Source: Lepturacanthus savala
Taxonomy: Eukaryota > Chordata > Actinopteri > Scombriformes > Trichiuridae
Length of the DNA: 64,000 nt
Assembly: GCA_030544235.1 (NCBI GenBank)
Contig: CM060471.1
Location: 8,520,848-8,584,847 of the forward strand
Reading direction: 5' to 3'
Positions 12,863 through 24,633 of the stretch are shown one piece after another. Position 1 is the first letter of the stretch; every line of letters begins with the position of its first letter. The position numbers and the translations under genes are program-made. The notes beneath the pieces were generated by a model. That model saw only the letters and a program-made list of their open reading frames with translations, ran no database searches and was not told the origin of the DNA.

Positions 12863-14049
12863 AAACAGACATTTTGAAATACAACACAAAACAAACACAC
12901 TCAGCTTCTTGGATGTGATGGAAGCTTCTGACGTTAGGTTCTTCACATCTTTGTCACATTTATGTTTTTACAGGTTAAAGCTTCTGACATGAGCTAATTC
13001 ATTCAGCGTCAGACGGGCACCACAGTGACTCACTGCAACATGAGCGTGATATTGGACACGTTCGACCAGTCGGATCAGAACAGTTTCAAACTCTGACGAG
13101 TCCAGAGTTTAACTACCGACACTCAACAGGGATCAATTATACTACTACAGCTCAACAAACTGCTTCCTAATACACCTTCAACACAGACAGAATACAGACT
13201 GAGTCAAGCACACACTGATGAATAAATAAAGACCTTATTAAGGCCATCACTCTGCTGCTCCGAGTTTCTCTTTAACACCAATACTGTTTTCAATCATCCG
13301 ACAAATGTTTTAAGATCGTGATGGCCTCAAATAATCCAGGATTTTAACTAAGCAGAAATCCAACACAGCAGATGTTTTTGGGTCGGTAATAATAATGTTG
13401 GGCAAGATGAGAAAGTCAAACATTTTTTGAACATTTTGTGTTCATGTTGGTTTCTTGTCATTTAAAAGTCTATTTTATTTTTTTACAAATATTATTTTTT
13501 TACACAAAATGTTAAACCGTTCAATTGAAAAATTATACATTTTTAAATATTTATTTGACCTAGAATAAACTTGTTGATTGCATGTGTTTTTATTTTTTAA
13601 AAACCTTTTTAAGAGAGTTAAACTATCTAGTACTAAGTTTTTAGACTTACACGACATGATAGTTTTGAGATTGTACCTTTTACATTTAAAACGTAACAAG
13701 ATTTGTTTTGTTTGTTGTTAGTTTTATCCATTAAAATAATAAATTGCTGCAAGAATGATATATCTAACTAAATTACTTTAATATGAAATATTGACAGTAA
13801 GTAGTGGACTCCAGCTTGAATTTAACTTCACAAATTATAAAAGTCATTTATTCAGTCAATAAATTTATTCTGATAAACTCATAATATTCAGTTCCTGTGC
13901 ATCTTTCACAATAAAAGCCTTACATTGGAACCACAGGAATGCTTTTAATGTGAAAGAAATTTGTATGATCAAATATAAACCAGGAGCAAAGAAATAAATA
14001 ATATTCCTGATGTAAAGACATTAAGTGATATGGATTTATATAAACTCAC

Positions 14050-14336
14050 ATGGATGTTGCGGAGCTTCTTCCTGCCTCTCTCCAGTCGACTCAGCAACTT
14101 CAGATGTCGCTGCTCTGCACCCGCCGGCTGCAGCAGGCGGTCGTCAACCGAAACCGTCTTCCTCAAGGCCGCCCAGTCACCAGCCCTCGACGCTAATGCT
14201 CCGCCCCCTTCTGCCAGAGGGAGGCTCCTCGCACCTGCAGCTCCTGCTCCACGTCGACCTCCACCTGCTGCTGCTGATGCACGGCCCCGCGACACAGGAG
14301 ACAGATCAGGTGACCAGAAGTCGCGCTGCACTGAAC
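14050..14336 (-). CDS. ankfn1: Probable ankfn1 coding exon (numbered 6 here)
   Basis: This 287-nt exon is entered in phase 1 through an acceptor (tttccttcgtccag) and leaves in phase 0 at a strong donor (catGTGAGT). It encodes SVQRDFWSPDLSPVSRGR, an Ala/Gly/Arg-rich linker, then DWAALRKTVSVDDRLLQP and LLSRLERGRKKLRNIH. The last two blocks look conserved and charged, probably helical. The phase match with the exon 6.2 kb upstream is exact. A second long open frame on the same strand (VQCSATSGHLICLLC...) is out of phase and runs into a stop, so I treat it as a shadow. Everything to the left of the exon is probably intron, and the ankyrin and FN3 exons should lie beyond the window start. Confidence 0.65.
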
Positions 14337-14395
14337 CTGGACGAAGGAAACCAGACCCCTGCTGTTACTATACACCACACCCACACACACACACC

Positions 14396-14470
<75 letters not shown>

Positions 14471-17400
14471 ACTAGACACCACACACACACAATCCATAAC
14501 ACACAATACAATACAACCCCCGCAAGACACACAAAATACACACACAAGATACACAACAATGTACACAAAGTACACACAAAGTACACACACAACATATGCA
14601 CAAAGTAGGCAACACACACAAATAGTACACAACACACAATAATTTGTTGAAGCTGATATGTCAACAGTCCCTAATGACTGGATCAGTTTTGTTATTTACA
14701 GCTTTTAAAAATCACTTTCTCTCTAATTTCAGAATCATGAAGTCATCTTCAAAACCCTGAGACTTTTTCCATCTGTTTTGGACAAAACAGACACAAACAT
14801 AAAATGTGTTCATTCAATATCACAACAAAGTATTGACATTGCAAACAGAAGCATTACACACATTACATCTGAGACAAGTCCCCTCATTTCATTTCAATCA
14901 TGTAACTACCCATTGATCCAGCGGCTCAAAGTGAACAGGAACTGTGGCATCATTCTGAATGCAGAGTTTAGACTGGTGAACTTTATTCCATGTTCAGATC
15001 ATGAAAGATTCAGGATAATGAGAACCACTGACACACGGAACATCAACAAACCTCACTTCATTAACTTCACTTCTTTCTCATGTTTCTATGGTCCCATGAA
15101 CCACTTCACAGACCAAGTTTTTCAGATTTGTTATTACTGTATAAATGCAGGCTGTATGTAATTGATTTTCCAATACTGCAAACTAGGGCTGCAACTAACA
15201 ACTAGTCTGATAGTTGATTAATCTATTGGTTATTGAAATGATTGATCGATAAGTTGAGATCATAAAATGGCGTAAAATGATGATCACTGTTTATCAAAGC
15301 TAATGATTCAATGATTCAATGATTCCCCTAAAATGGGAACAATATTATTGTTCGATTATCTGAAGATTGAAAAAGTTGTATATTCGAGAATTGAAGCTCA
15401 GACTTAAAGCAGCACAAAAAACTGTAATAAAAACTAATTAAATTAACAAAAAACAATTATATAGCTTTTTCTCCAAATACACATAAGTTGTTTTTCTTCA
15501 TATTGGATTCTACTTTCAATCATAAAAGCATGTGTGTCCCGCTGTCCTGCCAGTGAGAAATGGCAGATGAAACAGTGGGATGAAAGATAACAGATGAAAG
15601 TGAAAAGCAGCAGCAGGTCAGAGAGTCGAGCTCAGACTCGCCTGTGAAGAGATTTCAGATTTAAAAGTCAAATTTGAGTGTCGCTTCTCTGCAGTTTCAA
15701 CACAAGAACGTCCATCTCATTCTGCTGCCTCAGCTGAGTTGGTTTCATGTTCCCATCCTCTCAGTGTGTGTGTGTATGTGTGTGTGTGCGTGATCAGGTG
15801 TCAGCCTGCAGGACAGATGACTGCATTAAAACTACATGAGGTGATTCAGAGATGAAACTGTGGAAGCTCCCTGGATGTGTTTATGCTGCAGATATTCAAC
15901 AAATAAATGCAAAAGACTTTTACTTTGAAGTAATTCAATAACCGTCACAGACCCTCAAGGCTCAGGTGGCCAGACTCTAGCCGTAGCTCATCATTTTAAT
16001 GACATTTTTAGAATTTCTGAAAATAGAGAGAAGACAGCAGAGAGATGACTCAGGCAGGAAGAAACTGGCTGTACGCTTGAACATGTGCATGCACACACAC
16101 ACATTTATATTTTACCAATAATGAGCTGAATTGTACAGATGATGCGTTACTAAGGCTTTTAGGGAAGTAGAGAGAACAAAGATAAACCTTTCACCACCAT
16201 GGCTGTAGTATTTCTAAAAAAAAAACAGCACCATCCCAAAAACTGTCAGCTACATTTTTTACAATTCTACAGCTACAATTCTAATATATCACCAACATAT
16301 TAAATAAAAGCTGCACTAACAACCTCTATGAATATCACCTGCTTGAACTTCACTCATCAGTTCTTCAACTTTATGACTGATTGATTTAATTTATTATGGT
16401 CATCAGACAGCTATGAATTTTTATGGTGGTTTGTGGTTTTACATATCATTTGCAATAAACAAACGTGAAAATAATGAAAAAAACCTAATGTATTGTTTTG
16501 ACCAACAGAGGCTGAATCTGTAAAGGTTATTTGACCCTTTTTAAAATGACTATAACAAATTAAGGCAACTTATTATTATAATAATGGAAAAGAAAGAAAA
16601 GGAAAAAAATGGTTTTCATAAAGTACCAAGAAGTACGGAAAAACATTTTTAGAATGTACCTTAATTTTGTAGTCATAATTTTTGCTAGAAATGCATGTTA
16701 TAACCATAGTCATATAAATAATATAGTACTGGTGCATTCAAGTGCACCTCGTTGAAACTGAAATCGGTTGAAGTTGCTAAATGTTTTTGTTTTTCTTTGC
16801 TGAAATACATTCTTGATCTTTCTTGATGTTTTACGACAAAACTTTTGAGGATCAAAACATGATCAAATGATATAAATACATACGTATAGTGAGTATCTAA
16901 CCAATTCATCAATCAATTCTGTATCGTCAGATTTTTTAATTTTATTTTAAAAAATCAAAATGATTCCTGAAAACTCCATTGTGTTCTTGTACTCATGTCC
17001 CTGGCTACCTCTGTGCTTATTTCCAAGTGAAATGACGGTACCATTTTAAAATAATTCAATGCTTGTCAATAATCGTCAATATTGTTCGGTACAGAAGTTT
17101 AAGGGCAAGCTATAAAATACAATAATATTAAGAAATTCATTTGTGTCAATGGTACCCAAACGAAAAAAAAATAGTGACACATGGGAGAACTATATTGAAA
17201 TGATACAGTGCAATTACCTATGGATTAATCATAGGATTATTTTAAAATGGTAAAGTCTACTACCCGATTAACAACAAAAGAAAAAAATCTATTATAATAT
17301 TAATATTTATAATATTATATATATAATATTATATATATAAGTGTTGATATTTATAAATATTTTATAAATATTTATTTATAAATATTTCTGCAAATCACCC

Positions 17401-20400
17401 CCCCCCCTCTGTTTTTTAAACAAATCGCACCCTGAATAAATTCATTGTAAAAATAAAATCTGCAGTCAATTGTCATTTGTTTACAGCGCTAGGGCTCCCC
17501 TGAGAATCTGCCCACACCTTTGAAAAAATCTGAGAGAAAACACTGATGTATAATAATGAATGTCATCTGTAATGTTGTTATAGTTCCTATAATACCATCA
17601 TATATTATAATATAATATTGTTCTGGAAAAAATAAATTATGGGTTTAATCTCAGAAAAAGAGCCCAACTTCACAGGATATCTTACATGGATTTTAAAAAA
17701 TGGAGGTTTCGGCTGAAAAGATCTTTTGACCAAAAGTTCTATCTGACCTGACTTTGACTGACACTCAAACAGATTTCTTCCAGAGCCTTGAAATAATGAA
17801 CTGATGCCAGCAGGAGATAAAAGACGAGACAGACTCACGTGCAGGTTGAGAGATGACCGGACAAGTCCAAAACTACTCACATACAGTATGTTCCTAGAGA
17901 ACTACAGATGCAGTTCATTTAATAAATATGGTCCAAGATAAAAATTTTATTCTCTAGTTTCAGCTATTTAATGTGAATATTTTCTGGTGACAGTTTACTG
18001 GACAACAGTTTGGACTTTTTTTTTTTTTACATTTTTCCCAATTTTCTGACATGTTGTAACACATATCCACACCAACACCACACACACAGAGTCATGGCTC
18101 CCCCTTGTGGAACAGAAACATTCATCTTGGGTGACAGTCACCGTATTTCCATCAACCTGCCAAGTGAATTTTAAGCACACTTTTGAAATATCTCAAAGCA
18201 AATTGTTTCCTCCACAAAAATCTAATTGTGTGTCATTTACTCAACAACATCATGACTTTAAGGCTGCAACTAACCATTATTCTCTTTATAAATTCATTAT
18301 TTCAAGATTAATCAATTTCTGTTGTCCTTATTAATGAAAAAGCATTAAATCATCACAACTGAAAAGCTCAAACTGTGAATTATGAGCATTTTTGCTTTAA
18401 AAAATGACAAAAAATTATTCTCTTGATGAATTAAAAAATCAATTAATTAAAAAAATTTTAATCTTGGAATCAATTTCACCTTAAGTATGGTAATTGCAGT
18501 ACGGCTTCATCTCTTTTCTCCAAACTTAAAGAGTTGATGGCAAATCATAAAGTGAATATGGTTTATGATACCCTGCTGGCAGCTTTATTATACAATGTGA
18601 CATTTCCCTAACTCTTATTAATCACCAATTAAAATAAATACTAATTAAGTTTCACACCATTGACTAAGAATCACATCTCCAGTAGAAGATAGGAATCATA
18701 ATTCTTATGGGACTTTGTCCTCAATCAGAATATATTTTGAATAAAACCATCAATAAGAACCACAATCACACAACAAGTTCAAATACACGAGTCTAAACAG
18801 AGTCACCTCAAGGTTTTGTGGTTGGAAACAAGAAAACAACAAACACAGTTTAATCTTCCCAACAGGAAGCTCATTATCATTCTCCAGAAGGGTGGAGCTA
18901 AAGGACAGGCCGAGTCACACAGGAAGCAAAGCATAAACAAGACCCTCAGAGTGTGTGTTTGTGTGTGTGTGTATTCCTAACATGGCAGCAAGTTCGCACC
19001 AACACTCATCATCAGACTGCTAGGTTCATACAGTTATAAATAGGAAAATCTGCCAGCTTCATCTCATCCCTCATAAGTCTACAGCCACACTAATACACTA
19101 AGCTGCTTCTGGATCAAATAAAGATGGAGAAACATTGACATCACAGCATCAACAGGTGTGTTAGTGGGGCAGGTTGTCGAAATGATGGAGGGTGGATATG
19201 GTGTGAACTGGTCCTGAGTTTCCACATGTCCCCTCCAGACCATATCCATCAAAAGCCATCATGGCCACAAATCCTCTACAGACCACTTAAGCCTCCTCCA
19301 CCGGTTCCCCTTAACACATCTCTCCTGAAACTAAACTCTATATTCATAAAGGTCTGAAAGTGTGAAAAATACTATTCAAGTATTGTCTTCATCAGTGGTA
19401 TGTCATGTTAGCGTTTGTTTGCTCCAGTGATGCTAAGAATTGATCTCATTCCTCTTTTCTTTGTTGTCCTTTCCAAGTTTAAGTTTACAGTGAGTCACAC
19501 ATTAGAAACATGAAACATTATAATAAGAATGAGATATGGTTAGAGGTACATAGTGTATTACTATGTCCATGTAACAAAGTGTTTTTTGCTCTATCATATA
19601 TACTATACTACTATAGCAATATCTGGTGTTGGCTCATTCATTCATGACAAAGAGCAGTAACCTGCTTTCAACAGAACAGTGTACTTTTATTAATTATATA
19701 ATTATAATTATCGATTTTAAATCCAGACGATAATTTTTTTAAATTTATAAGTTAAATCTCTTGCCCAAACTAAAACACAACACAATTGTGTATACATCCA
19801 TCTTTTCCTATTCGCATTTTCAAAAACTGCAAATAAATACTTGAATGGAAACAACAGAAATTCAAAGAAAGGCTGAAAATGCGCATAAACGTTTTTATGC
19901 TTGGGGGGGTGGATTTGTCAGCATATCAATGAAAAGAAAATGCCATTTTCGGGAATGGAAACAGGTTTTGTGAATAAAATCTTAACTTTTTACCTGGCGA
20001 CACTCCCAAAGACATTGAGAACAACGTTGTGGTTTCCCTCCAGCAAACTGTGACAGCACTCTTAACATTAAAAAAAATATTTTTTTCCTTTTTTCCTTCC
20101 TCTCTTCAGCATGGATTTATAGTTATAAACGCTGACAAAATAGTAGCTAATGTTCTCCCCAGAGTGGACAAGTTCACCAGTAAAATATACATGATCAGCT
20201 GTTGGATGTCAGCTGAGTGTCAACTGTTGCCATGGATACATTTGTGCTCTCTTATGACGTTATCTCAAGGTAAACTCTCCCTCTCACAATAGTCGCAAAT
20301 AAATGACGGATGGAAATGGACATCAATTTGCATTTTCTTTTTGTGCATTTCACAAAATCCACTCTAAAATTTCAATACATTTGAATGGAAACCAAGTTAC

Positions 20401-20497
20401 TTTGAGAGCTTCCAGAAGAAGAAAACAAAAAGGACGGGTAAAAGCCAAATGCGTCAGGATTACTAGTCACCGTTCTTACCGTTCGTACAGTTCTTAC
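14337..20497 (-). other. Probable ankfn1 intron 5
   Basis: This is a 6.2-kb interval between two phase-compatible exons. It contains the long CA tract next to the exon acceptor, two degenerate copies of the ATTAATCGATTAA-type MITE (about 15184-15400 and 18258-18470) and an AT-palindromic patch at 17290-17390. Otherwise it is unremarkable AT-rich sequence. I found no further convincing exon. Confidence 0.5.
14372..14640 (+). repeat. Long (CA)n and CA-rich tract
   Basis: Nearly uninterrupted (AC)n at about 14399-14463, flanked by CA-rich sequence to 14640. On the ankfn1 strand it is (TG)n, ending about 35-60 nt before the acceptor of the exon at 14050-14336. Confidence 0.95.
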
Positions 20498-20724
20498 CTG
20501 CGGAGTTCCAGTGGAGTCCTCCAGGGCTAGCAGCGAGCCGCCGGCGTTTCCTGACACTGACCCCACCCTGGGAGGTGGAGTCTCCACTGGACATCCTGGA
20601 GGTGAGCGTTGCCGCGGCAGCAGAAGTAGGGGTGGAGGAGAGGATGGGGAGCAGGGGCGTTGCCAGGAACGATGTCTCCTCCCCCTGTGCTGGGGTGAGG
20701 AAGGTGGTCTCGCTCTCTGAAGAT
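20498..20724 (-). CDS. ankfn1: Probable ankfn1 coding exon (numbered 5 here)
   Basis: This 227-nt exon starts after a good acceptor (tctttcctgcag) and ends in phase 1 at a consensus donor (gtaagaac). It encodes SSESETTFLTPAQGEETSF, a Ser/Thr/Ala-rich linker with two LPIL/LTS patches, and the basic block VRKRRRLAASPGGLHW near its end. The KRRR patch could act as a nuclear-localisation or phosphorylation-docking site, but that is only suggestive. The split glycine codon at the 3' end joins in frame to SVQRDFW of the exon at 14050-14336. A second donor of the same sequence lies 18 nt further on in the same phase (see findings). Confidence 0.65.
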
Positions 20725-21617
20725 CTGCAGGAAAGAAGGAACACAAGAAATACTTCAAAATTAAAGGTAGCAGCTGCATCTACATGCTGAGCACCCACAG
20801 TTAGCTGCAGACATTCTTGAGCATTTAGCAGCTAAAGAGACATTTCAAGCTTTTTGTGACTATTTCCTTCACACTATAAAAGGAGTATTCTTAATGTTGC
20901 CAGCAAGCTCAGTTTAAATCTGTAGCTGTGATTCATCTGAATGTAGCTCAAAATCAGAACAGAATTTCAAAAAAAACATTGAAAGAAAACGTGGCAAATA
21001 TGTGTTTTCTTAATAAATTCTCCAGTCAGTCATGTGACATTTCTGTTAGTTATTAATTAGAGGATGTTGCAGTTATCATTATCACTCACAGATCTGAGTC
21101 AGTTTACATTTACCGGACATATCTTCCTTTTGATGAGTTTCCAGTATTTCCTCCTTCTGTGCAGACATGTATTTAAAAGTTCATCTGAAGCTATAGATCA
21201 GGTGAATAAAACAGCAGATACAGACTTCTTACTGTAACTTAAAGATGTAAGAGGTGACTGTCATAGGCTATTTCAGTAAAAAGCAGAAAAGAATGATTTC
21301 AGTAAAAAGCAGAAAAGAATGATGAAAATTTTAAGCCAATCACTCAGCTCAGATCATGTGATACATCACAATCGCAGCAGAAGAAAACGCACAGAGACAA
21401 AAGAACTTAAACTGTGAAATTTACATTGTCAACATGAGGAAAAAGTGAAAGGAAATAGAACTAAACTAGTATTAGTGGAACTAAACTATTTACATTATCA
21501 ATTAAGCTGCAGATTAATTTTATTTAATTGATTGAATATATTGAAATGTGAGAAATTTACTCAAATTTACTCATCTGAAACCGACGTGTTCATTGAGATG
21601 GACATCCAAAGATGGTG

Positions 21618-21659
<42 letters not shown>

Positions 21660-22361
21660 TCACAGGTCAAATGACTCCTGTACATAAAAAACTTTGTTCA
21701 AATTTCTGAAAGTGAATATCTGCAGTTATGATTATGACTGATGTTGATTAAAATATTGAACTCAGTGAAAGTGGTAAATTATATGAATCTCTAATATTCA
21801 TTCATTCATCTTCTATACTCGTTTATTTTTCATTAGGGGTCTGCAGGAGCCAATCCCAGTCTATTAGAGGCAAGAGGCAGGGATACACCCCAGATAGTCA
21901 CCAGCCTATCATGGAGCACACACACCATTCACTCACACACTCACACCTATGGGCAATTTAGAGTTGCCAATTAACCTCAGCATGTTTTAGACTGTGGGAG
22001 GAAGCTGGAGAACCTGACGAGAACCCACGCAGACACAAGGAGAACATGCAAACTCCACAGAGAAAGGTCCCTGACCAGCACTAACCACTGCTCCACCTTG
22101 TCGCCCACCTTGTTGTATTCAGACTGAATCCGTTTTTAATCTTTTTTAGCAAAAATATTTTCAGCTTCCAGCTCTTTAAATGTGATGTATTTATGGTGTC
22201 TGGAGTAAGCTGAGAATCTTTAGGGTTTTGTACTCTTGGTAAGGCACAAGGAGACACTTGAAGATGTCAACTTTAGCTGTGGGGAATTACAACAGATCAA
22301 AATATTACGCAGGTTAAAGCATAATATTTTTTACTGCAGCTGGGATCAGACTCGGTTTTAC
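20725..22361 (-). other. Probable ankfn1 intron 4
   Basis: A 1.6-kb intron holding a V-SINE (21799-22108), a (GT)n tract (21624-21658) and a perfect 26-bp tandem doublet near 21271-21322 (unit tttcagtaaaaagcagaaaa plus gaatga). Nothing coding was seen. Confidence 0.5.
21799..22108 (-). repeat. V-SINE-type SINE
   Basis: Near full-length, inverted, with the tail (catt)n at the left end and the tRNA-like head at the right. It lies in the putative intron 4 of ankfn1. No clear target-site duplication. Confidence 0.8.
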
Positions 22362-22586
22362 CTGAGTGCTGCGCTGCTCTCTCCTGGCTCGCTGCAGGTG
22401 GAGTGACGGGAGTTGGAGGCCGGGGAGGAGGAGGAGCGGTTGGATGCATTGCAGATGGAAGACGAGGAGGAGGAAGAGGAGGAGGTGCGGGTGGAGTCCA
22501 GGACCCTGGGCAGCAGCAGTGAGGACGGCATACACAGCCATGTCTCCAAGTCAGAGAACTTGGAGTAGCTCAGCATCTCCAGAACG
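22362..22586 (-). CDS. ankfn1: Probable ankfn1 coding exon (numbered 4 here), serine-rich
   Basis: This 225-nt exon, between an acceptor (catcctgcag) and a donor (gtaaaacc), begins and ends so that phase 2 is preserved on both sides. It encodes VLEMLSYSKFSDLETWLCMP, then SSLLLPRVLDSTRT, a run of nine serines, and a Ser/Asn/Pro-rich low-complexity stretch ending GESSAAL. The first third looks like a conserved ordered segment; the rest looks disordered and possibly phosphorylated. The open frames on the opposite strand here are shadows. It continues directly from the exon at 22674-22798 and into the exon at 20498-20724, where the split codon reads AG|A (Arg). Confidence 0.62.
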
Positions 22587-22673
22587 CTGCAGGATGAGAG
22601 ACAACATCAGCTGAACAAACACCAGGCTCGGCCACAGCCTGCTGGCTGATTCGAAACTAAGTCGCTGCGTTAC

Positions 22674-22798
22674 CTCTCCTCTCCCACTCCAGGGAGGTCA
22701 TCTTTCTCATCAGCGGTTTGGAAGACGCAAGACGTCCTGGAGTCTCGCGACAGCAAAACACAGGAGTTATCAGAATCCACAGACATCTTCAGCCATAT
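22674..22798 (-). CDS. ankfn1: Probable ankfn1 coding exon (numbered 3 here)
   Basis: This 125-nt exon reads IWLKMSVDSDNSCVLLSRDS and continues to DLPGVGEE. It is bounded on the minus strand by a pyrimidine-rich acceptor (cctccacag) and a donor (gtaacg). It begins in phase 0 and ends in phase 2, which joins exactly to the next exon only 87 bp away. The methionine at MSVDSDNSC could itself be the start codon if upstream exons are untranslated. Assignment to ankfn1 (vertebrate counterpart of Drosophila wide awake, an ankyrin/fibronectin-III protein) rests on synteny: in human, ANKFN1 diverges from TMEM100 and SMIM36 in this arrangement. No ankyrin or FN3 motif falls within the window, so the identity is inferred while the exon itself is well supported. 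Confidence 0.6.
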
Positions 22799-24456
22799 CT
22801 GTGGAGGATCAGGAGAGAAACCAAAGTTCCATCAAAGCAGGTAACGGTCTGTACGTCTGTCAGATTCTAATATTAATCAGTAACCTCTGTTGCTCCATGT
22901 TAGATTCACAAAGACTTTTTTTGTTGACATGAAGCCCACAGTCAACAACTGACATCACTCCAGGCTCTAAAGTGTATGCAACAGGTGAGGGGGCTCTGTG
23001 ATGAGGGCTGTGACAAATGAATATATTCTCTATTGATTAATTCATTAGCTATTCTCTCAATAATCAATTAGTCGTTTGGTCTACAAAATGTCACAAAAGG
23101 AAGAAAAATATCAGTTTCCCAAAGCCCAAGACTAAAGCCCAGATCTAAATATACCATAATATGGTCAGTTTACGAGGTTAAACCTCACAGATGTGCAGAT
23201 TCTTTCCTTCAATCTCTCAACAATTAATCAATAATTATAATGTTGTCACTTGACTAATTGGCTACTTGACTAATTATTGCAGCTCTAGTTCTGTTGTCAG
23301 TAAATAGTTGTTTTTATTTGCTTGTAAGCTTGCTGGAATCAGTAGCATTTTATTTAACCACTTCTTAACTGGTTGGCAATTTGTTTTGTATCTGATCTAG
23401 ATATTTATATTTTTCTGGTAAATACTGCTAAATGTTAGCTACCATACAATATAAGTTATTTGTTGGTAACTAGCTTGTAACATTGTTAGTTGGCTGCTAA
23501 CATGGCTTATTAGTTAGTTGCTAGCAGGCTGGTAACCTTTGTTTTTAATTTCAATAACATTAATTGATAACGTTCACTAATTAGTCAATTTGACAGTTAC
23601 TTAGACAGTTGGTTAACCAGTCAGTTAGATAGATAGGCATTCAATCATTTAGAGAGTTATTCAGTCACTTAGTCGGTAAATGTTAGTTACAGATACTTAG
23701 CTGCTAAACTTTGCTTGGGGCTACCACCAGACACTATTTATAATATGTAACTAATAGCTGCTTGTTAATTAGCTCAGATGTGAAGTAGCTAGCTTGTCGC
23801 ATTAGCAGTCAGTTGAGTTAGTTAAAGCTTTAATACTAGTTTGTTAGCGTTAGCTGATAGCATCCAGGTCGTAAGATTAATGTTATTTAACCAGCGGCAG
23901 CTGGGCGGATACAGTACTATTGCCATGGTAACCTGTGGTTCGCTGTTGTTTCAGATGTCTAGGTTAAGTTCCTTAGCAACAATTTGTAGGTTTGACTTGA
24001 AACCATTAGCAACAATAGTTGTACTCTATTAGAGATTTGTAGCTGCTTCAAATCACATCTCGGGTAGGTCAGAATGCTGTTTCTTCATATGTTATAACTA
24101 ACGCCTGCAACTATGATTTCTAATTTTGAGGCAGTTTGAAAACTTTTAATGTAAAAGGTTTCCTGAAAGTGAGGGCAGTGTGACTGAGTTCGTGTAAATG
24201 CTGCTGTTAAATGTTAAAGTGACCTCACATGGCTGCTGTCAGTCAAGAACAGTAGAAACGCCCGCTGAGATTAAAACACTGCAGCAAAAACCTACAGAAC
24301 GGAACTATTTATATCCACAGAAGCTCCACATGTGTCCTTTTATCTGTTCAGTGAGGATCAGCTGTCCTTCACTTCCACATCCACAGCTGCAACTTAAAGA
24401 TTACAAACCGGAACAGAAGCGACAGAAGCTGTTGCTGCTGCTGGACAAAACTTTAC
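22799..24456 (-). other. Probable ankfn1 intron 2 with a MITE and a TTAGC-rich stretch
   Basis: Contains a full-length MITE (23008-23290), followed to about 24050 by sequence rich in TTAGY/GCTAGC words. No exon was recognised. Confidence 0.4.
23008..23290 (+). repeat. MITE of the gctgcaacta family
   Basis: Full-length copy from gggctgtgacaaatg to attgcagctcta, with ATTAAT-rich sub-terminal inverted sequence and the internal gtttggtctacaaaatgtc. It lies in the putative ankfn1 intron 2. No coding capacity. Confidence 0.75.
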
Positions 24457-24559
24457 CGTCTTTGAGTCCTCCTTCCTCTGCAGTAATCCTCCTCTTCTCC
24501 TTCTGCTGCTTCTTTTCCCGCAGCAGGAGCATCTACGCGTCTGGAAACGTGTCTTTGTC
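24457..24559 (-). CDS. Candidate upstream ankfn1 exon 2
   Basis: This is a possible 103-nt exon between an acceptor-like acatgaggcag and a donor (gtaaag). If entered in phase 2 it encodes a very basic segment (CSCCGKRSSRRRRGG...LQRKEDSKT) and leaves in phase 0, exactly as the exon at 22674-22798 requires. Other readings exist. A methionine-initiated frame (MLLLREKKQQKEKRR) also spans the segment, but it ends in a phase that does not fit the next exon. The sequence could instead be 5' UTR. Only the phase arithmetic and splice signals support it. Confidence 0.3.
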
Positions 24560-24633
24560 CTGCCTCATGTAAAACATCCCAAAATACAGGCAGCGAGGCC
24601 CGAGCGGCTCACATTTCACTGCGGTTCACTCAC

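Larger units (their letters stand above)
1..14049 (-). other. Probable ankfn1 intron running out of the window
   Basis: No coding exon could be supported on either strand here. The donor at 14049 opens an intron in the minus direction, so this stretch is probably intronic ankfn1 DNA. It holds a truncated MITE at the window edge, a SINE, a V-SINE, a tandem duplication, an hAT-like relic, several microsatellites, and GC-richer islands near 1.8-2.0, 4.75-5.0, 7.5-7.8, 10.8-11.0 and 11.4-11.7 kb that look like possible conserved non-coding elements. Open frames in these islands lack splice signals and family resemblance. Confidence 0.5.

Noticed and set aside
12289..12918. Long open frames (up to 244 codons) on both strands, Ser/Ile-, Asp/Ala- and Met/Leu-rich
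   Set aside because: They are the six-frame readings of a CAT/CAG triplet repeat that lacks stop triplets. No splice sites, initiation context or homology.
14193..14336. Alternative minus-strand frame VQCSATSGHLICLLC in exon 6
   Set aside because: It looks protein-like but does not match the incoming phase from exon 5 and stops after GAEH. The other frame is open through the exon to a strong donor.
14025..14664. Plus-strand frames of about 200 codons and minus-strand Cys/Val frames
   Set aside because: They combine the reverse of ankfn1 exon 6 with the (CA)n tract. The minus-strand splice and phase evidence explains the non-repeat part.
17605..17935. Possible exon NILYVSSFGLVRSSLNLH before a gtgagt donor at about 17836
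   Set aside because: The acceptor is poor and the exon lies in intron 5, where the flanking exons already join in phase. No family resemblance.
20511..20790. Plus-strand frames over exon 5, and 22366-22614 over exon 4
   Set aside because: Antisense shadows of GC-rich minus-strand exons.
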